A stretch of DNA of 64,000 bases from Mesaphorura yosii (taxonomy: Eukaryota > Arthropoda > Collembola > Poduromorpha > Tullbergiidae): positions 434,001 to 498,000 of the forward strand of contig WIXG01000012.1 in NCBI GenBank assembly GCA_009869945.1. The letters run 5' to 3'. The notes below the pieces were generated by a model. It made no database searches. It was not told the origin of the DNA and saw only the letters and a list, made by a program, of their open reading frames with translations. Of the stretch, positions 38,471-52,449 are shown in pieces. The translations under genes were made by a program, and so were the position numbers. Within the stretch, counting starts at the first letter, position 1. Each line of letters starts with the position of its first letter.

Positions 38471-41372
38471 TGTGCCTGATTGCTTCTGTGTTCGATTTCT
38501 GGAAGTGATATCAAGAAATTAAAGACGTCCAACAAATGGGAAAGGCAACTTAAAATTCAAATTCTGACTACCAGCGGAGAAACTTACCAAAATTCAAGAC
38601 AGGATCTAATTTTAATGTTTCCTCTACCAGAATTTCCCAAATTTCAACTCGTATCAACTGAATCACTGAATCTAAATTGTAGTTCACTGGAGAAAGTGTG
38701 ATTAAATGTTAAATCCACCGACGAATGTCAATACACGTTGAATAAATTCCAAAACAGCAGCAGCCAAACACCGAAATGCAATGCATAAAACTTCCTCCGC
38801 CTCGAATTCCACTTGAATCTTTGCGTAAGAGATGACTTGGGCTTTTCGTGCATTGCGGCACGACGAGCAAGGTGGCAGTTGAATGCTCGCATGAGAGAAG
38901 GCTTTTGCGATTCATCAATCGGCTTTCGGTGGCGAGGAAATTCATATTTGCAAGATTATCGCTTTCCCTAGTCCGCGTCCCCAACGCTGCTTTCTCCAGC
39001 GGCTCCGTAAATCAAAATCGTTGTTAATTGCATTAAAGCACTGCCATTCTTTATTTGAACGCTTTCTGCACCCTTGATTTTAACTTTATTCATACACTTT
39101 CAGTGTTTTAAACTGCTTTTCGAGATTTGACCGAGCGAATCTCGAATTTTAGCTTGGGCAATTGTTTATGGCATTTCCAGCTTTCTCTTTCATTTTGTAT
39201 TTTGTACAGGAAATCGGAAGCCGCGTTTATCGTTCATCATGCATGATTGCATTTCATCGTTTCATGGGAGCTTCTTCACCTTCACGCCAAGCATGCCAGA
39301 GAGAAATCGGAGACCAAAGCCATTGCGTCCTCAGTAGCACCTGCCAGCCTGCCACCGTCAGCGCTGGACATTTACGCTGTCGTCGATTTAATGCTTCTCG
39401 CCCATCACGCGACAAGTCAATTCAACTCAAGTCAAAAACTCGTTGAACAAAAACAACAGAAACTCAAACCATGAATAAAACGTGAGTCTCTCTCGCCTCT
39501 GACCATTTAACATTTAGGAATTCCTTATCGCTCAGACAAACACATACTTAATTATAAGTCCACAAGCAGCGAGCACCACAGCCAAACCAGAACCAAGTAC
39601 TGTTGCTCAACGCGATGATGACTCGACTATCGACTCTTACTTGTAAGTGAATTCGTGAAATGGAATTTCGTGTTTTTGTAGTCTCACTGCTGACTGCTGA
39701 CGTACTCTACTGTAATTCACGAACCAAGTCTGTACCACCACCACCAACAACTACAACTACCAAGTGCATGGCGTGCCGAGTACAAGTCTACGACGATGAT
39801 GTTAGCTAACCAGTTATTAGCCACCAGTGCCTGTTGACTCATTCTCAATAACAGCAGCAACAGCAGCACAAGAAAAGTCCTTCGTCTATTTGAGCCTGCA
39901 GAGCCAAAAGGGGGATTCCTCTCTCGTGTCTGCTGCGACTGCGAGTAGACTCGATTGAGCAGTGAACACCAGCACACTGAACAGCATTGACTGACGAGTA
40001 CGACTGCAGCAGACTTGCGAGTCGCGAAACTGGTGCACCAACAAACAAAACAGACTCATTATTCAAATCGAGTGCAGTGCCTGCGTGCAGCAGTTAAAGA
40101 TTACTGCTGCTGCTGCACTTTGTGACTGTGAACGGTGTACGACGAGTAATTATAATTAAATTGACGAGCATTGTTGTTGTTGTTACTCGAGTACAGTAGC
40201 ACCCGTTTCTGGCAGCAGTAGAAAGGAGTCCGACGACGGCGAGAAACGAGTGGAGACGGTTAACTTTTAATTGAGGTTGTTGTTGTTGGACGTGTCCTCC
40301 AAGAAGCAACGTCCGCTCTAAGTGGCAAGTGTGAAGTGTGTGACATTTAATTTTTTACGACGGCGTCTCTGAACTTTTAATAGCAGCGCAGGCGGGGCGC
40401 GAATTTTTTACTACGAGTGTCGTAAATGAATTGTAGCTTCTTCATTTTTAATTGTCTCAGCCTTCACCGTCAAGAACTCCGTCTCAAAGATTCTGAGAAT
40501 GAATTCAGTGTTGAAGACGAGAGAAAGTTTAGACTTGCTCATTGGAATTTGATACGCTTAATCCTGGAAATGAAGTGATACGAGAATGGAATCGTAGGAC
40601 TTCAGCCACCGCAGGACCAACTTTTTAGTTGTACGGTATGAATTCCCGATTCATTAATGCATGGCAGCATTTTGAGTTCTACAAGCTTCAAGCTTGCTGT
40701 ACCCTGCTCGCATTTCTTCCGTCTTTGTCCCGAACGCAGCACTTTAATTCAGGTAGCCGTATATTTAGTATGACTTCATCAAAGTAACAGTTCAGTAGCT
40801 GGATAAGTAAACTCGTCCGATTTAACAGCGGAGAGGAATTCCCTTGCACGCAGTACCAACCAACAGCTAAGCTCGTTAATAATTCATGCTCTCATTCAAA
40901 CGAGCCGTGTCCATTCTCGTGAGTACGCAATCAACGATGGTGATTTGGTCTGAACTCCAGTCTGTTGTTACTCCACCGAATGCACGCAAATAAAGAACAT
41001 CCTCATTAAAAATAACATTCCATCGTGGGATTACGTGAATCGTGACTTTGATCGTTGCGGGCTTTTCTTTTCTGCTTCTGGCAATGGTCCGTGTGTTTAC
41101 GCTCCTGCCAAAACCCTGTCTTGGTCTTGCGCATTTTCGCGTGCATCTCGTAACTGGAGATTGTGTAGCAAGACTTTAATAATGCAAGTGCTTCTTCTTT
41201 TCTTGCACATAGGCCCGCTATTGCCAACAAATTCCGACTCCGCGCACACCAATTGACCTTGATTACTCATCGCAGCAGCGTATCGACGACACTCGGCAGC
41301 CAATCATCGACAGCTGATAACCAGCCATCGCATCGCCGTCTCTAATTTGGACTCCCGCAACTGCCAGCTATC

Positions 41373-41391
41373 ATGCGTAAACGAAGTCGAG
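41373..41391 (+). other. Candidate distal first coding exon of schnurri
   Basis: ATG CGT AAA CGA AGT CGA G followed by GTACGT. It ends in phase 1, which is the phase that the exon at 53608 needs to stay open with the schnurri frame. Only phase and donor consensus support it; the join would span 12.2 kb. Confidence 0.2.
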
Positions 41392-44300
41392 GTACGTAAA
41401 TCTCTTTTTACTGCCACAGCCAACACGCTTTTTATGCGCTGGTGTAATAAAAAGTGTGTGGATATTGACTCATTAAACTCTCATGACTCGACGTGTACGC
41501 GTCTGCTCCACTCACATATAAAAGCGTAATGAATTGTCAAAGGAAACTCCTACATTTCATTCATCAAAGTTTAAGAACCAATTTCGCGTAATCGTGTATT
41601 CGTGTTGCTGGACAGCTGTCTGTAATGTGCGAATTCATATTCTGCTTTGAAAAGCACTTACATATTTCATAGTGCACGGTGAGAGTTTAAAAATAAGGAA
41701 ATGCTACGGACAGACAATGTGAGGATGACGCGTAGCGTGTTAACTTCTGTAACGTTGTCCAACAACGCACATGAATAAAAAGGCCGCTGTCGTGCTTTGG
41801 CTAAAAGCATTCCAGGATGATTCATTCCACCTGCCCGCACTGCGCTGCCACGCCGGAACGGCTGCCAGTTTGCCTGTCAGTTGCAGAAGGTTTCTTGCCC
41901 GTGCAATGTGTGGAAACTCTCGGCTGCTCTTTTCCACAGCAGCACGATTCAATGCTCAATGGAAATGCTGTAATGTAATCCATTTCCTGCCGCTGCTGCA
42001 GTTTGCGCTTCACATTTCGCAGTCTACAGCATTGTGCCTTTGCTATTTAAGCCCGTTTAAGCCGGTCCGGCGTCTACGCTACTGCTGCCGGGCTAAGCCC
42101 TTGCTCGTTCTAATTTAAGGAGGCGAACGGCCACTGGATCGAATATCGAAGCCATCAGTCTTTTGTTTTGTCGTCCCTTCCGTCCTCTGGCCGATTCTGA
42201 GAATGAGTCAAGCGAAGCTATAAATGCTTGCTTGCTTGTGCCTTGGAGGGCTACAAGTTTGTATTGCTTTTTCGATGGGTTAAATGAGTTGGGCAGTTGA
42301 TTAGGTCGTCGTGTCCCGTGCACGAAACTGTGAAACCCTGCCACTACCATCATGCCTTGTTGTAGTACGGAATTCGATTCCACAAAAACTTGTTTTCCAA
42401 GAAGTAAGAATTCTGCTGAGAGACCCAAAACCAAAACCCGGTCGTTGTCGGTTTCTGCCTTCAGTTCTTCTGTTTCTTTATACGTTCGTTTCCTTCAGCC
42501 ATTCATGCCAGGCTAGCCATGGTACAAGTGCAGGGGGGGAATCCCTTTTCTCGCTCCTTGCTTGTCTTGGAATGTTGAGTCAAGTTGTTGTTGTACTTGA
42601 TGGGATTCGATTATTCAGCCGTTCTTACTTGAGTTACTCCAACAAGTTCTTTTTTCCCTTGTTTCTTGCACTTGCTCAATTGCTTCTGCTGCAGTGTGAA
42701 GAAAGAAGGGCTATCCCAAAATCTATCCCCCGTCCTCCGTGCCCTCGTGAAGATGATGACTCGTCGAAAGTATTTCTGTTCTCGCCAAGAGCAATAATGA
42801 ATGCATCACATCACATTTGTGACGATGACGCCAGACAACCGCCACTGCCGCAGATGAAATGCACTGACTTGGCCTGCGTGCATTCAGAAACGCTACACCA
42901 CACCTCCTTTGAGTGTATTTGCCCGTGGACGCCGTTGCCGTAATGAAATGGGCATTGCGACGATGATCTTGAAGATTCCTCTTCTCTTTACGTGCTGTAA
43001 GACTGCTGGGACTTCTCTTTCATCGTTACATTGCATGCCTGCTCGTTTGTTGTAGGACGTCGTCGACAGTCGACAGCAGGTTCTTCGTGTTTTGTTTTGT
43101 CAAGTGTTCCTGATCTGCCTGCGTTCGCTTAAATGGGAATCTCGCAAATGGCAAGCCGCACAATCGCGGCGTATCGCGTTGCCAAAACAAGCTCTGCTAT
43201 GCGAGTGGGCAGATACAAAATAGCATTTACTCCTTTTTTAATGATGATTCACTTCGGTAATTGTCAAAGAGCAAAGGAAAAAAAGAGTGTGAACTCATTC
43301 ACAGAAATCTGAGCAAATGATTACAAGGTAGAAGAATTACCTGGAATGTTTTTAGCTGGCGAAGGCTGGAAAGGATCGTCCTGGACCAAGCCAAACTCCT
43401 CTCGCAAAGCAGATTAAAATGCGGTGACTGTAAACAAGATTATTTATAAACTCTGACCGTTTACTGAGCCAGTTTTACGACATCGCTTTGTTTTGTGACT
43501 TTGTGACTCGCAGCAGCAGACAAAGAGAATTAGTCCCTTCTCTAAGATGATTAAGTCTGGCTTGGCTTTGGAAACGGGGACGGCGGCTGTGGCTCTTTCC
43601 TGTGACACTTTGTCTCTTGTGCCCTGCCTCGCCATTCACGCAGTGTATTAATATTTGATAAGGCAAGAAGAGTCAAACCAGCAGCAGCAGCGCGCAAAGG
43701 TCAACAAAATCAATTGAAGGGTTAAGACCATAACTCAAATACAAGAAATACGAACACTTTGTGCTTATGCAAAGGAAAATGTGTACGATTGCCGATTATT
43801 GCGAATGTATTAAGCTAAAATACCAAAGACACAGCACTGCCATTGAAGGAAATGGAAAAGTCAGTTTTTATCTATGCTGCTTCGTCTCTTAAATTCTCAC
43901 TAGTGCTACCCGATCCTTTTGCGTTTATCGTCAGAGGGTTTTCCTTCCTCCAGCATTCAGCGTTCAGCGATGCTCGTGCTTCTGCTCTTATCAGTCTTAT
44001 TTACTTCAAACTGTGCTTGCGCACTGTGCCCTGCTGGACGATTATGTCATTCATTACAAACACGGCTCATCCCTTCGCTGGACTGGGCTGGCTGGCTGAC
44101 ATTTGAATTGCCTTTGCTGTTGTGTAATTATGAAAGCATCATCACGGCGACCTCAGCCACGATGATGAGTTTGATGAGTAAGAATGGCTAATCTCGAACT
44201 AGAAGGTTTGAGGTTGTCCTGCTAGCTGCCTTGCTCTGCCTTGCTTTGGACTTGTACTCGCACTCGTATTAAGCGAATGCGTCATGCGCGATTCGCCTCG

Positions 44301-47300
44301 ACAAACCGCAGAGACCCACTTTTTATTTATTAACACCAGCAGCCACTTATCGCATCATGCAAATCATGAGCAAATGTGTACACTTTTGAATGGTTCGTCG
44401 TCATTTGCCAGCGTAGTTGCTATTCGCATAAATTGGCATGCGTGGCTTTGGCTTGGCTGTTGAATAATCGCGTCTCGAATAATACACATCTCAACCGTCG
44501 CCCTGCCTGCTCGCTGCTCTTGTTTACGTAACGATACAATTAATATGCAGTAGTATTACTCCCGACCGGGCTGTTGTTAAGCGAGGGTCGGCTGGCTGAC
44601 GTGGTCCGCTGCTGACTCGCTAAATGCGTATTAAATATGCACAGTTCGTGATGTATGCTTATGATTCGCCTTCTGCCCTTTGTGCTTTCGCAATGCAGGA
44701 ATTTCGGAAGCAAGCAGCCATGAATCGTGATGATATCTTGATCTTGATCTCGAGCTGTTGGAGGAGGAAGTCTCAATGAAATAGACTCTGCTCGTTATGA
44801 ATTCTATTACGTGTGTAATCTTTGACTTTGACTTTATAGCAACATATGCGAATATCTTCGCATCGATCTCGCATTTCGCCAAATAAACTGAATCAAACTT
44901 ATTTACTGCCACTGCAAATGGGGTAGATTGAAATTCACTTCAATTTTAACAGAATTTGAGCTGAATTCACACTCGTTCACCTCAAGCTCGAATCTCACAC
45001 TCAAAATTACTCCAAAATTACCTAATCCTAAAATTACTCCCAGCCATCTATTTTCGGTCTCGTAATTTATTTCAGCTTCGCATTGTAATTCGAGTGAGTG
45101 TTTGCGCACGGTAAATATGCGGACTGAGTTTGAATAGATGCGTGGCTCAAGTGTAGGTATTTACTCAGTCATAATTAACAGACTCAGAATTTAACTTGCA
45201 GCAGATTGCAGCAGTTTCTAGCTTGAAGCAAAAGGACACGGGCTGTGATTCATTCATCTCGAATCTTGAAGGGTGATGCGAATGAAGACGAGACTTGACA
45301 AGAAAGAAGAATGCAAAGATTGTGCATGTACGAAGAAGAGCGTTTGTGGCAGATGAAAATGCGTCAAGAGTCTCTTTAACACAGGTTAAAAGCGAATACT
45401 CGACTAGCCGCGCGAATGACCTTCAGAGCGTGGCGATGGCGTAGAGTAAAAGCATAGAATGATTATTCATGCATTCAGGAGACGAAGCTTCTCGCTCGGT
45501 GTGCAGGCAGAGAGCGAAGACAAGGCAGATGCACCGCCAGGATGAGTAATAATACGAGTGATAGGGAATTTCTCATGTTAATCATGAAGTTCTTTCACCT
45601 GCTGTACAGACTTTACATTTTGTGTGCGCTTCTTCGTCACCTTCTATCATTCCCTTGCGAGCGAGGAGATTCCTTAATTGACCACAACAAGCTGCGTGTG
45701 CAGTGCTCGCCTTTCCGTATTTACTCGAGTCTGCAGATTATAACCAACAAAGTGCTGCTACATCAGTGTTGTTATTACGACATTCCTCCACTTATCACGA
45801 GAGGGTTTCCTCGATAAATTAAAAGAGTTTACTCCGCTGCTGCTACGGCGATTCATTTTCTCTCTCTTGAAAGGTGAAGCGTAAAGAACCTGTTCTCGAT
45901 CCGCGTCGCGTTGCGAGGCTTTAAGAATCTCGGCTGTAATAGCAACAAATCTCGATGATACACATTTCCTTTTTCATGTCTCCTTCCACTTTGAAGTGGT
46001 TCAATCTTTCTAAGGCCGGAGTGGAGTTTCATGAAAGCAGTGAGCAGTGGCAAAGGTCATCCGATTCCAATTCCAGAAAACACCTTTCCAGCCTTTTCTC
46101 TTTGCAGCAGAGCTTCTTTGTTGATCTTTGTCTCTGATGCTCTGCTCTCAGTTAAATCAGAGTCGAGAACAGTTAAAATCTTCGGAGCTCCGAACGCATG
46201 CTGAGCGCTTTTGAGTTACGAAATACGGGAAAATGGACTCCGAAATCGACTGCGACGACGCCGCTGACAACAATAGGCTAGAGACAAGAAAGGGTGCGAA
46301 AGATTTTATGGCCCGTTGACTGGACGGCCAGGCGACTCGTGGAATATTGTCTCTGCAAAATGGCAGCCTTTTGTTTTCCACGTCGCAGAATGACAAAAGA
46401 CCGTCTTTCATTCTAGCACTTGCATTTGTCGTCGTCGTCGGGCACTGCTGCACACAAGATGGCAAAGTAAATGGGCATTAGCGGGTTTGAAGAATGAAGA
46501 AACAAGTTGGCAAGACAAAAGAAGGGAGCACACACAAGTTCCGTCTCCGCAGCAAGCAGAATTTTTGTAAGCCATTGGACTTGGTGGCGCCGGGCGAGAA
46601 TTGCTTTGCCTTTTAGTCGTGCATTCCAACGAGAGACCGACCGACGAGAGCCAAAGAGCCAAATCCACCACTGCACCACTGCAACAGGTGAAAGAGAACG
46701 AATACACATTGCAGAGACAGACATCGAAGAGTCATAAAAGAGAATGAATGCAACAATGCCAGACTCGTCTGCATTGTTGCTGTACGCGTATGGTGAAGAT
46801 GAGCTGCTGTTATTGTTGCGCCTGCCCTCAGGTCGTTTAGAAAATACCTCTGCGCTCTGCCATCATTATTAAATGCTTTGTAGTCGAAGCACTCAAATTA
46901 TGTTACCCGTTTCCTCTGCACTCGCCGAAAGGGAGCCAGCCAGTCGCTGGATTAAAGCAGTGCGGTGCTATTAATAAGTGAAGGAAACGAGAAGGGCCCT
47001 TTGATTGATTGCCATGTTAGAGTGCCCGGGCAGCATTCTCCTTCTTCTGAAGATAAAAATACTCTGATTAAATGTGCTAATGAAATACTGCTGTCGAATT
47101 TCGTGTTGGAATTCCGAGTACGAGTCAATCAGCAGTCTACATGACAGTTGCATTTCTTTGCTGGCGTGTTTATATTTTGTGGTTGGTCTGCCTGGCTTGA
47201 AGGCTGATGACACCGTGCAAACTCTTGGAAAGATGACTCAGATTAGCGTTAAGCACGAATGGCGAGTGGTGAATGCTGACCACGACGAGTAAAGCTAGAA

Positions 47301-50300
47301 ATACACGCATTAATTCACAAAATAGTGGGCTGGCTTCACTTTTTTTGCCGCGTCGACTGAGGTTTCTGGTTTTTTGCCTTTTGGTGTTTTGTGGTTCAGG
47401 AAATCGGCTGGACACTCGATACAGTTGCAATTAAGTCGCTTTGTTCGTGGTTCATGTATAAAACTTTTGATCTCGCATAAAACTCGTTTCTGATTTGTAA
47501 TGTAATCCACCACTTCCTCACGCGCACGCGCACGATGCAGCCCACACGTCATCACGCTGCCGCCGTCGTTAATGGCAGCCTTTGCGTCATTTAAGCTTAC
47601 TTCTAAAGTAAAGTAAGAGATCGGACTACACCCAATCGAATACTTTATTGATCTGCGGTGATATTTTCGCTACGCATTTCATAATTGGCATTGATTTCTG
47701 TTTCCTATTCTGCTACTATTTACATATGCTACTCACAGTGTTGTGAATCGGTTGTGTAGCGATTTCATCACAGATTTGGCAGCAGGTCTTCTTGCGCGTC
47801 GAGTCAGCGTTTCCCAATCCGCTCTAAATTTACACTCCACACTCGACGCAGGCAAGGAAGGAGTGGAAGGTGAGGTTCAAGGAGACTCTCGTCAACTGAA
47901 GACTCTCGAGCTCTTGTGACACTTCTTGCTTTCTGCGAAAAGTGGATTTAATAATAGCGTGTATTGGTTTGGCGTGTAAGAAGTAAAGCGCTCGATTACC
48001 ACGATTTAACGAGTTGCAAACTTCACTCTTGAAAACACCTTCAAAATGTTTCATTAGCATTTGTGGGCTTAACTCCTCTCGCACTGATTTAATTGGCGCT
48101 AATTGAGCGTCAAAGAAGCGTAAGAAAAAGAAAACTCATTGCGAAGTGGATGCCCAGACTATTTATAAACGCAAGGCATGCCTCTGCAAAGTCCTGCCAG
48201 TGCATCATCAAAACAACATCGTTCACCATTCTTCTCAGATGATACCCATTTGTACATTATCATAATTTAAACAGGGCACAAAAGTATAGCAGCCGAGTTG
48301 GGATTCCACTATTACACTTCTTAAATGTATAGCAGCCCACATTAAATCACGTTGAGTTTGAATCTTACACCCTTCCTGATGTCATTCTTCACTTATAAAC
48401 ACGCTTTTTCGCAATGTGGGTCATCATTCGGTGACCTTCGACCAGTAGTGAAGCAGTAAAATCTGACTCTATTCTAGAATTCAGAGACTCGCATAAATGT
48501 CGACCGTGAATTCGAATTTACGATCTCTTATTGGCTTCTTTTTATCAACGCACTTCTTTCGCCTCTGACAATCACTGAAACGGTCTGCTGAGAAGAAGCA
48601 GACGTCAGACTACCTCAAAGCAGAAGCCAGAAGCGAGTGACAACTTTTATTTTATTGTGCACTGTTACTTTGACAGCAGCAACGCTCGGGGACTGCCAAG
48701 AAATTATCTCGCGGCTCCTCTTTTCTTCTCGTGAATCATGCCAATTATCGTGTGCAGCGGTACCAAAGGCGAACTCGCACTCGAGCCAATGTTTGTTATT
48801 CGTACCGTTTGGGTTAATAAATCTTCCGCTTTATTCAATTTTCCAATGCCACCACTTCTTGTGTTCAAGCTGGCTGGCGCTGTTCCGCAATTCCGCATGT
48901 GGTTCGGGAAGAATTTGTCACCGTCAAGCTGCTTCCTTTCGCCTGCAAAAAAAAGGTCTGCAAATATGAATGAATTCTTAAACTTCTTCTCTCCGCTCTG
49001 CGCGTATTGCCTTCTTTCATTGCTTATGCGTATCAGGAAATCTCCTTCATAAACACGAAAAGCCACGCAACAAAGCAACTCATCAAAACCCAAGATGTCG
49101 ACATTCGTGGAGGGACACTTTTACTACTGCCTTCTTAATTACTTTCGCAAATACAAGAGACCAAAGTGCAGTTAGCCAACCTGCAGCCTGAGCACGTAAT
49201 TAAAATGTAAATACTGGCCTTTGACTAATAATTCTCGAGTGTGAGAAAGTGCGACTAGCGACTTACATAACACAAAAGCCTCACGAGCCGAGCGTACGTC
49301 ACTCGTCACATGCACGCATTTTATGAGTGCGCCGTTGTTGGGTGCTTGAAATCATAAAATTCGCATTACTCTTCGAGTAGTTAAAGTTAGTATGTGCTTG
49401 GCTGCTAATTTTACTGTATACGCTAGCTTCAAGTTCAAGGTTATTGTCATTTTTTGCTGCTGCTGCTGTACAACATGAGTAATTAGAAGCCTTTGCCTTT
49501 GTAGCTGGCTGTGTGTGAAAATGTAAATATGGAAGCAAGTCATTAAGGGAACGAAAGCATTACTGCTACGTAATTTGTACGATAACCAAGTTGTCCAGCG
49601 TTTAGTGGCTGTCACTGCTTACTGGAATCGTCAAAACTCGAAATTGACTGATGACAAAACGCACCACTGCATTCGTAATTTTCGTAATACATTCTTATCA
49701 CTTTATGTATTAATTCAATCACTTCTCTTCTGCGACGCACTCAAAATAAGAATCAAATTCTTCTATTCTGCTCTTCCTCGATTCCGAGAATCGCAAGCTC
49801 ACACTTTGAAATCATCTTCCGCCGCTCACAGCTCGCAACACAGATTTCGCAATGCTCTCTTTTGTTTTCGTTCGATCACGCGCCGGTTCTTCTTCACGGC
49901 AGAGAGCGAAGGAAAGAGCGGAGCAGAGGTTCAGAGGGCGAATGTCATGCGGCTGCTTCCAATCTCCGTCTTGCGTCTCGTCTCCGTGTCCTGGAAACTG
50001 CTCGCTGTGTTCCAGCCAGCTGCTCCACTGATTTCTATCCTCATCGTGCGCTTCTCTCGTGTCTCAATAAATTGATCCCACTCGAGCCACTCGACTCGCG
50101 CACACTTTTGGTAGGGAAATTTTGTGACGCCGCAGCTAAGCGACCGCTCTAATTTCGAGGAATAGATCCACAAATGCAAACAATATGTCCCCGCACGATC
50201 CTAAGAATGTCGCCATAATTTGGGCTCGTTACCTGCTCAAATCTTAAGGCAAGAGCTTCGAAGTCAAGGGCCGTACTCGAAATTTATTCCAGTCTGATAC

Positions 50301-52429
50301 GCAATGGCGAAGGTCGCATTAGTATTGATTTTCCTCCATCGAATTGCATTTGCATGACAAATTTCTGGTCATGTGCACCTTCCCAGATTCGGAGTGTTCT
50401 TATTTATCGCCTTGTTTTCCGTAAATTTCTTGGCCCGCTCATGCAACTCTTGGCCTTTAAGCTACCCTTTCGTGCAAATGACGCAAGAGACGAGACACTG
50501 TGTCTCTGGTCCAATTCTATTATTAACCCGCTTCACTTGTTTTGCATTGACTTTGGCATCTGGCCACTCTGAATAAAATTCCATAAATTTTTGATATTAT
50601 GCATGATAAAAGAGGGGCAGAGGAGTCGTGTATCAAAGCCACTCGCTGTTGATGCTGCCTTGTCATATTGCTGTTATGTAATTTTCGGGATGTTGGCGCA
50701 GCGGCAGCCTCCGTCAAATTCCTGTGGCTGGCTTGTCGCAATTCTCGCGCCTCGTCGCTCATTACGACGACAGCGGCGGCATGAGCCATCTTAACCACCA
50801 TCAATTGATTCCTCTGCAAAAGCTTCCCATCAAGACAAACACCAAACAGCGACAAAGTCAAAGACGCGTAATTTCCAAGAATTTTAAAGTTCGGGCTATT
50901 TTAAAAAAGTGAGGAAGTGCTTGCTTTAGACGTGTGCTCTTCGTGCTTGTGTGCTTCGAAATGTATTTCGTGGAATTGGCGAATTACTGAAAACTCAAAA
51001 CTGCTGCTGCTGGCCGTTCAAATGCCCTACCTGCCTGCTCGTCGACTGTCAATTCGGTGGTATGGTGGTTCAGTGACGTGGCCTGCCGTGCTACACGTCG
51101 AAAAGAGTTCTCCGACCAATTTGTTAACATAATCGAGAACCGATTCGATGCGAGCTGCTGCCAATAACTTTGGTGTTTGGCCGTGTTTCGTGTGAGTGAG
51201 TATGCAGATTGACAAACAAAGAGCCAGTTTATAAGTTTATTCATAGAAGAACGCAGTTGCCTGACGCTGCATTCAAGGACAGTTTACTGTGTGGAAACAA
51301 CTGCGAACCAGCCAGTCAGAATCAATAAACCACCGCATCGTCATCGTGTATTCTGTTTGCTCATTCCCTGCGCTGCCACTGCAAGAAACGCAAAACTCAC
51401 ACGGCTGTGATGGAATTAATTAAAAGTTGGGCCTAAAGTGAGTCATCATCATCACAGCCTGGCTTGCCTTTCATTATCGTTCTGTTTTGATTGGAGTCCA
51501 GCTTTTGCTGCATTCAAGCTTGCTTTTGGATTGTGCGAGAAACCTGTCACGTTGTTTCACGCGAAACGTAATCAGTCGCCAGAGAATATGAGTTTATGCT
51601 TTGTGGGTAATTTCTGGCGAGTTGTCCAGTCACTCGCACCACAGTTTAAATGGGAGGAGCACCCACAAACCTCCTTTTTCACCAACAACTCAACTTTGCG
51701 TACTTTGTATCATAAATCCATCCAACCCATTCAAGCTTATAATAATTATCAGCAGCAGCAGTCGTCGTCGCCGTCACTCCTCGTCTCTAGTCGCCAGTGA
51801 GTCGAGCCTGTCCGCACAAATTCTGCGAACGCTGCACTACGCATACGTATAGCATTTGCAAATTCTATGCAATGTGACGCGGCGTGTGCAAAAAAACAAC
51901 ACAACTGGAATCACTCGAATCAGGTTCTCTGCTGCTACGGACGAGTGGATTTTCTGCTTTTTGTAATGTTGAACTCACTCGCTCGCAGATTTACAAAGTT
52001 AAATGATTAACGATGGATGACAATCCTTTTACTGCTCTCAACCTGTCTTTATTGTTGTTGTCCACAGCCTTGAGCTTGACTCGATTCCGAGCGGGCCAAT
52101 CAATTGACTCGTACTACGAAAGCGTACAATTCAGGACGGGCTGTAAACCAGATTTGCTCTGCTGTTTTGAGATTTATGTAAATAACAACAAAAGCTCGTT
52201 TCAATGCACGCGCCGCGCCGCGCTGAGTCTCGCGCCTTTCCTTTTATGGAATTTAGAAACATGATTTAATTCGCAAAATACCACCGACGAAAATGGCTTG
52301 ACAAATGCACGATGATTCCAATTGACTCTTGTGCACCGCACTCGAGTGTCATTTCGATTCGTCCTAGTTTTATCCCGCATAAATCCAACACTCAACAACG
52401 AGCAAGTACGTGCGGCTGTTAATCTGGGT

Positions 52430-52449
52430 TAATTATAATTATAATTATG
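52430..52449. repeat. Short AATTAT tandem run
   Basis: Three to four units of AATTAT in otherwise mixed sequence. Confidence 0.6.

Noticed and set aside
42311-42943. 210-codon open frame on the plus strand in the gene-poor tract
   Set aside because: It needs a non-ATG start, has no domain or repeat pattern, no splice-linked partner, and its composition looks like translated non-coding DNA.
48704-49093. 129-codon minus-strand open frame
   Set aside because: No family features; flanking DNA lacks consistent splice sites or poly(A) signal.
49575-50075. 166-codon plus-strand open frame
   Set aside because: It has no ATG start at its left end, no recognisable motif, and overlaps other equally long frames, as expected for chance ORFs.
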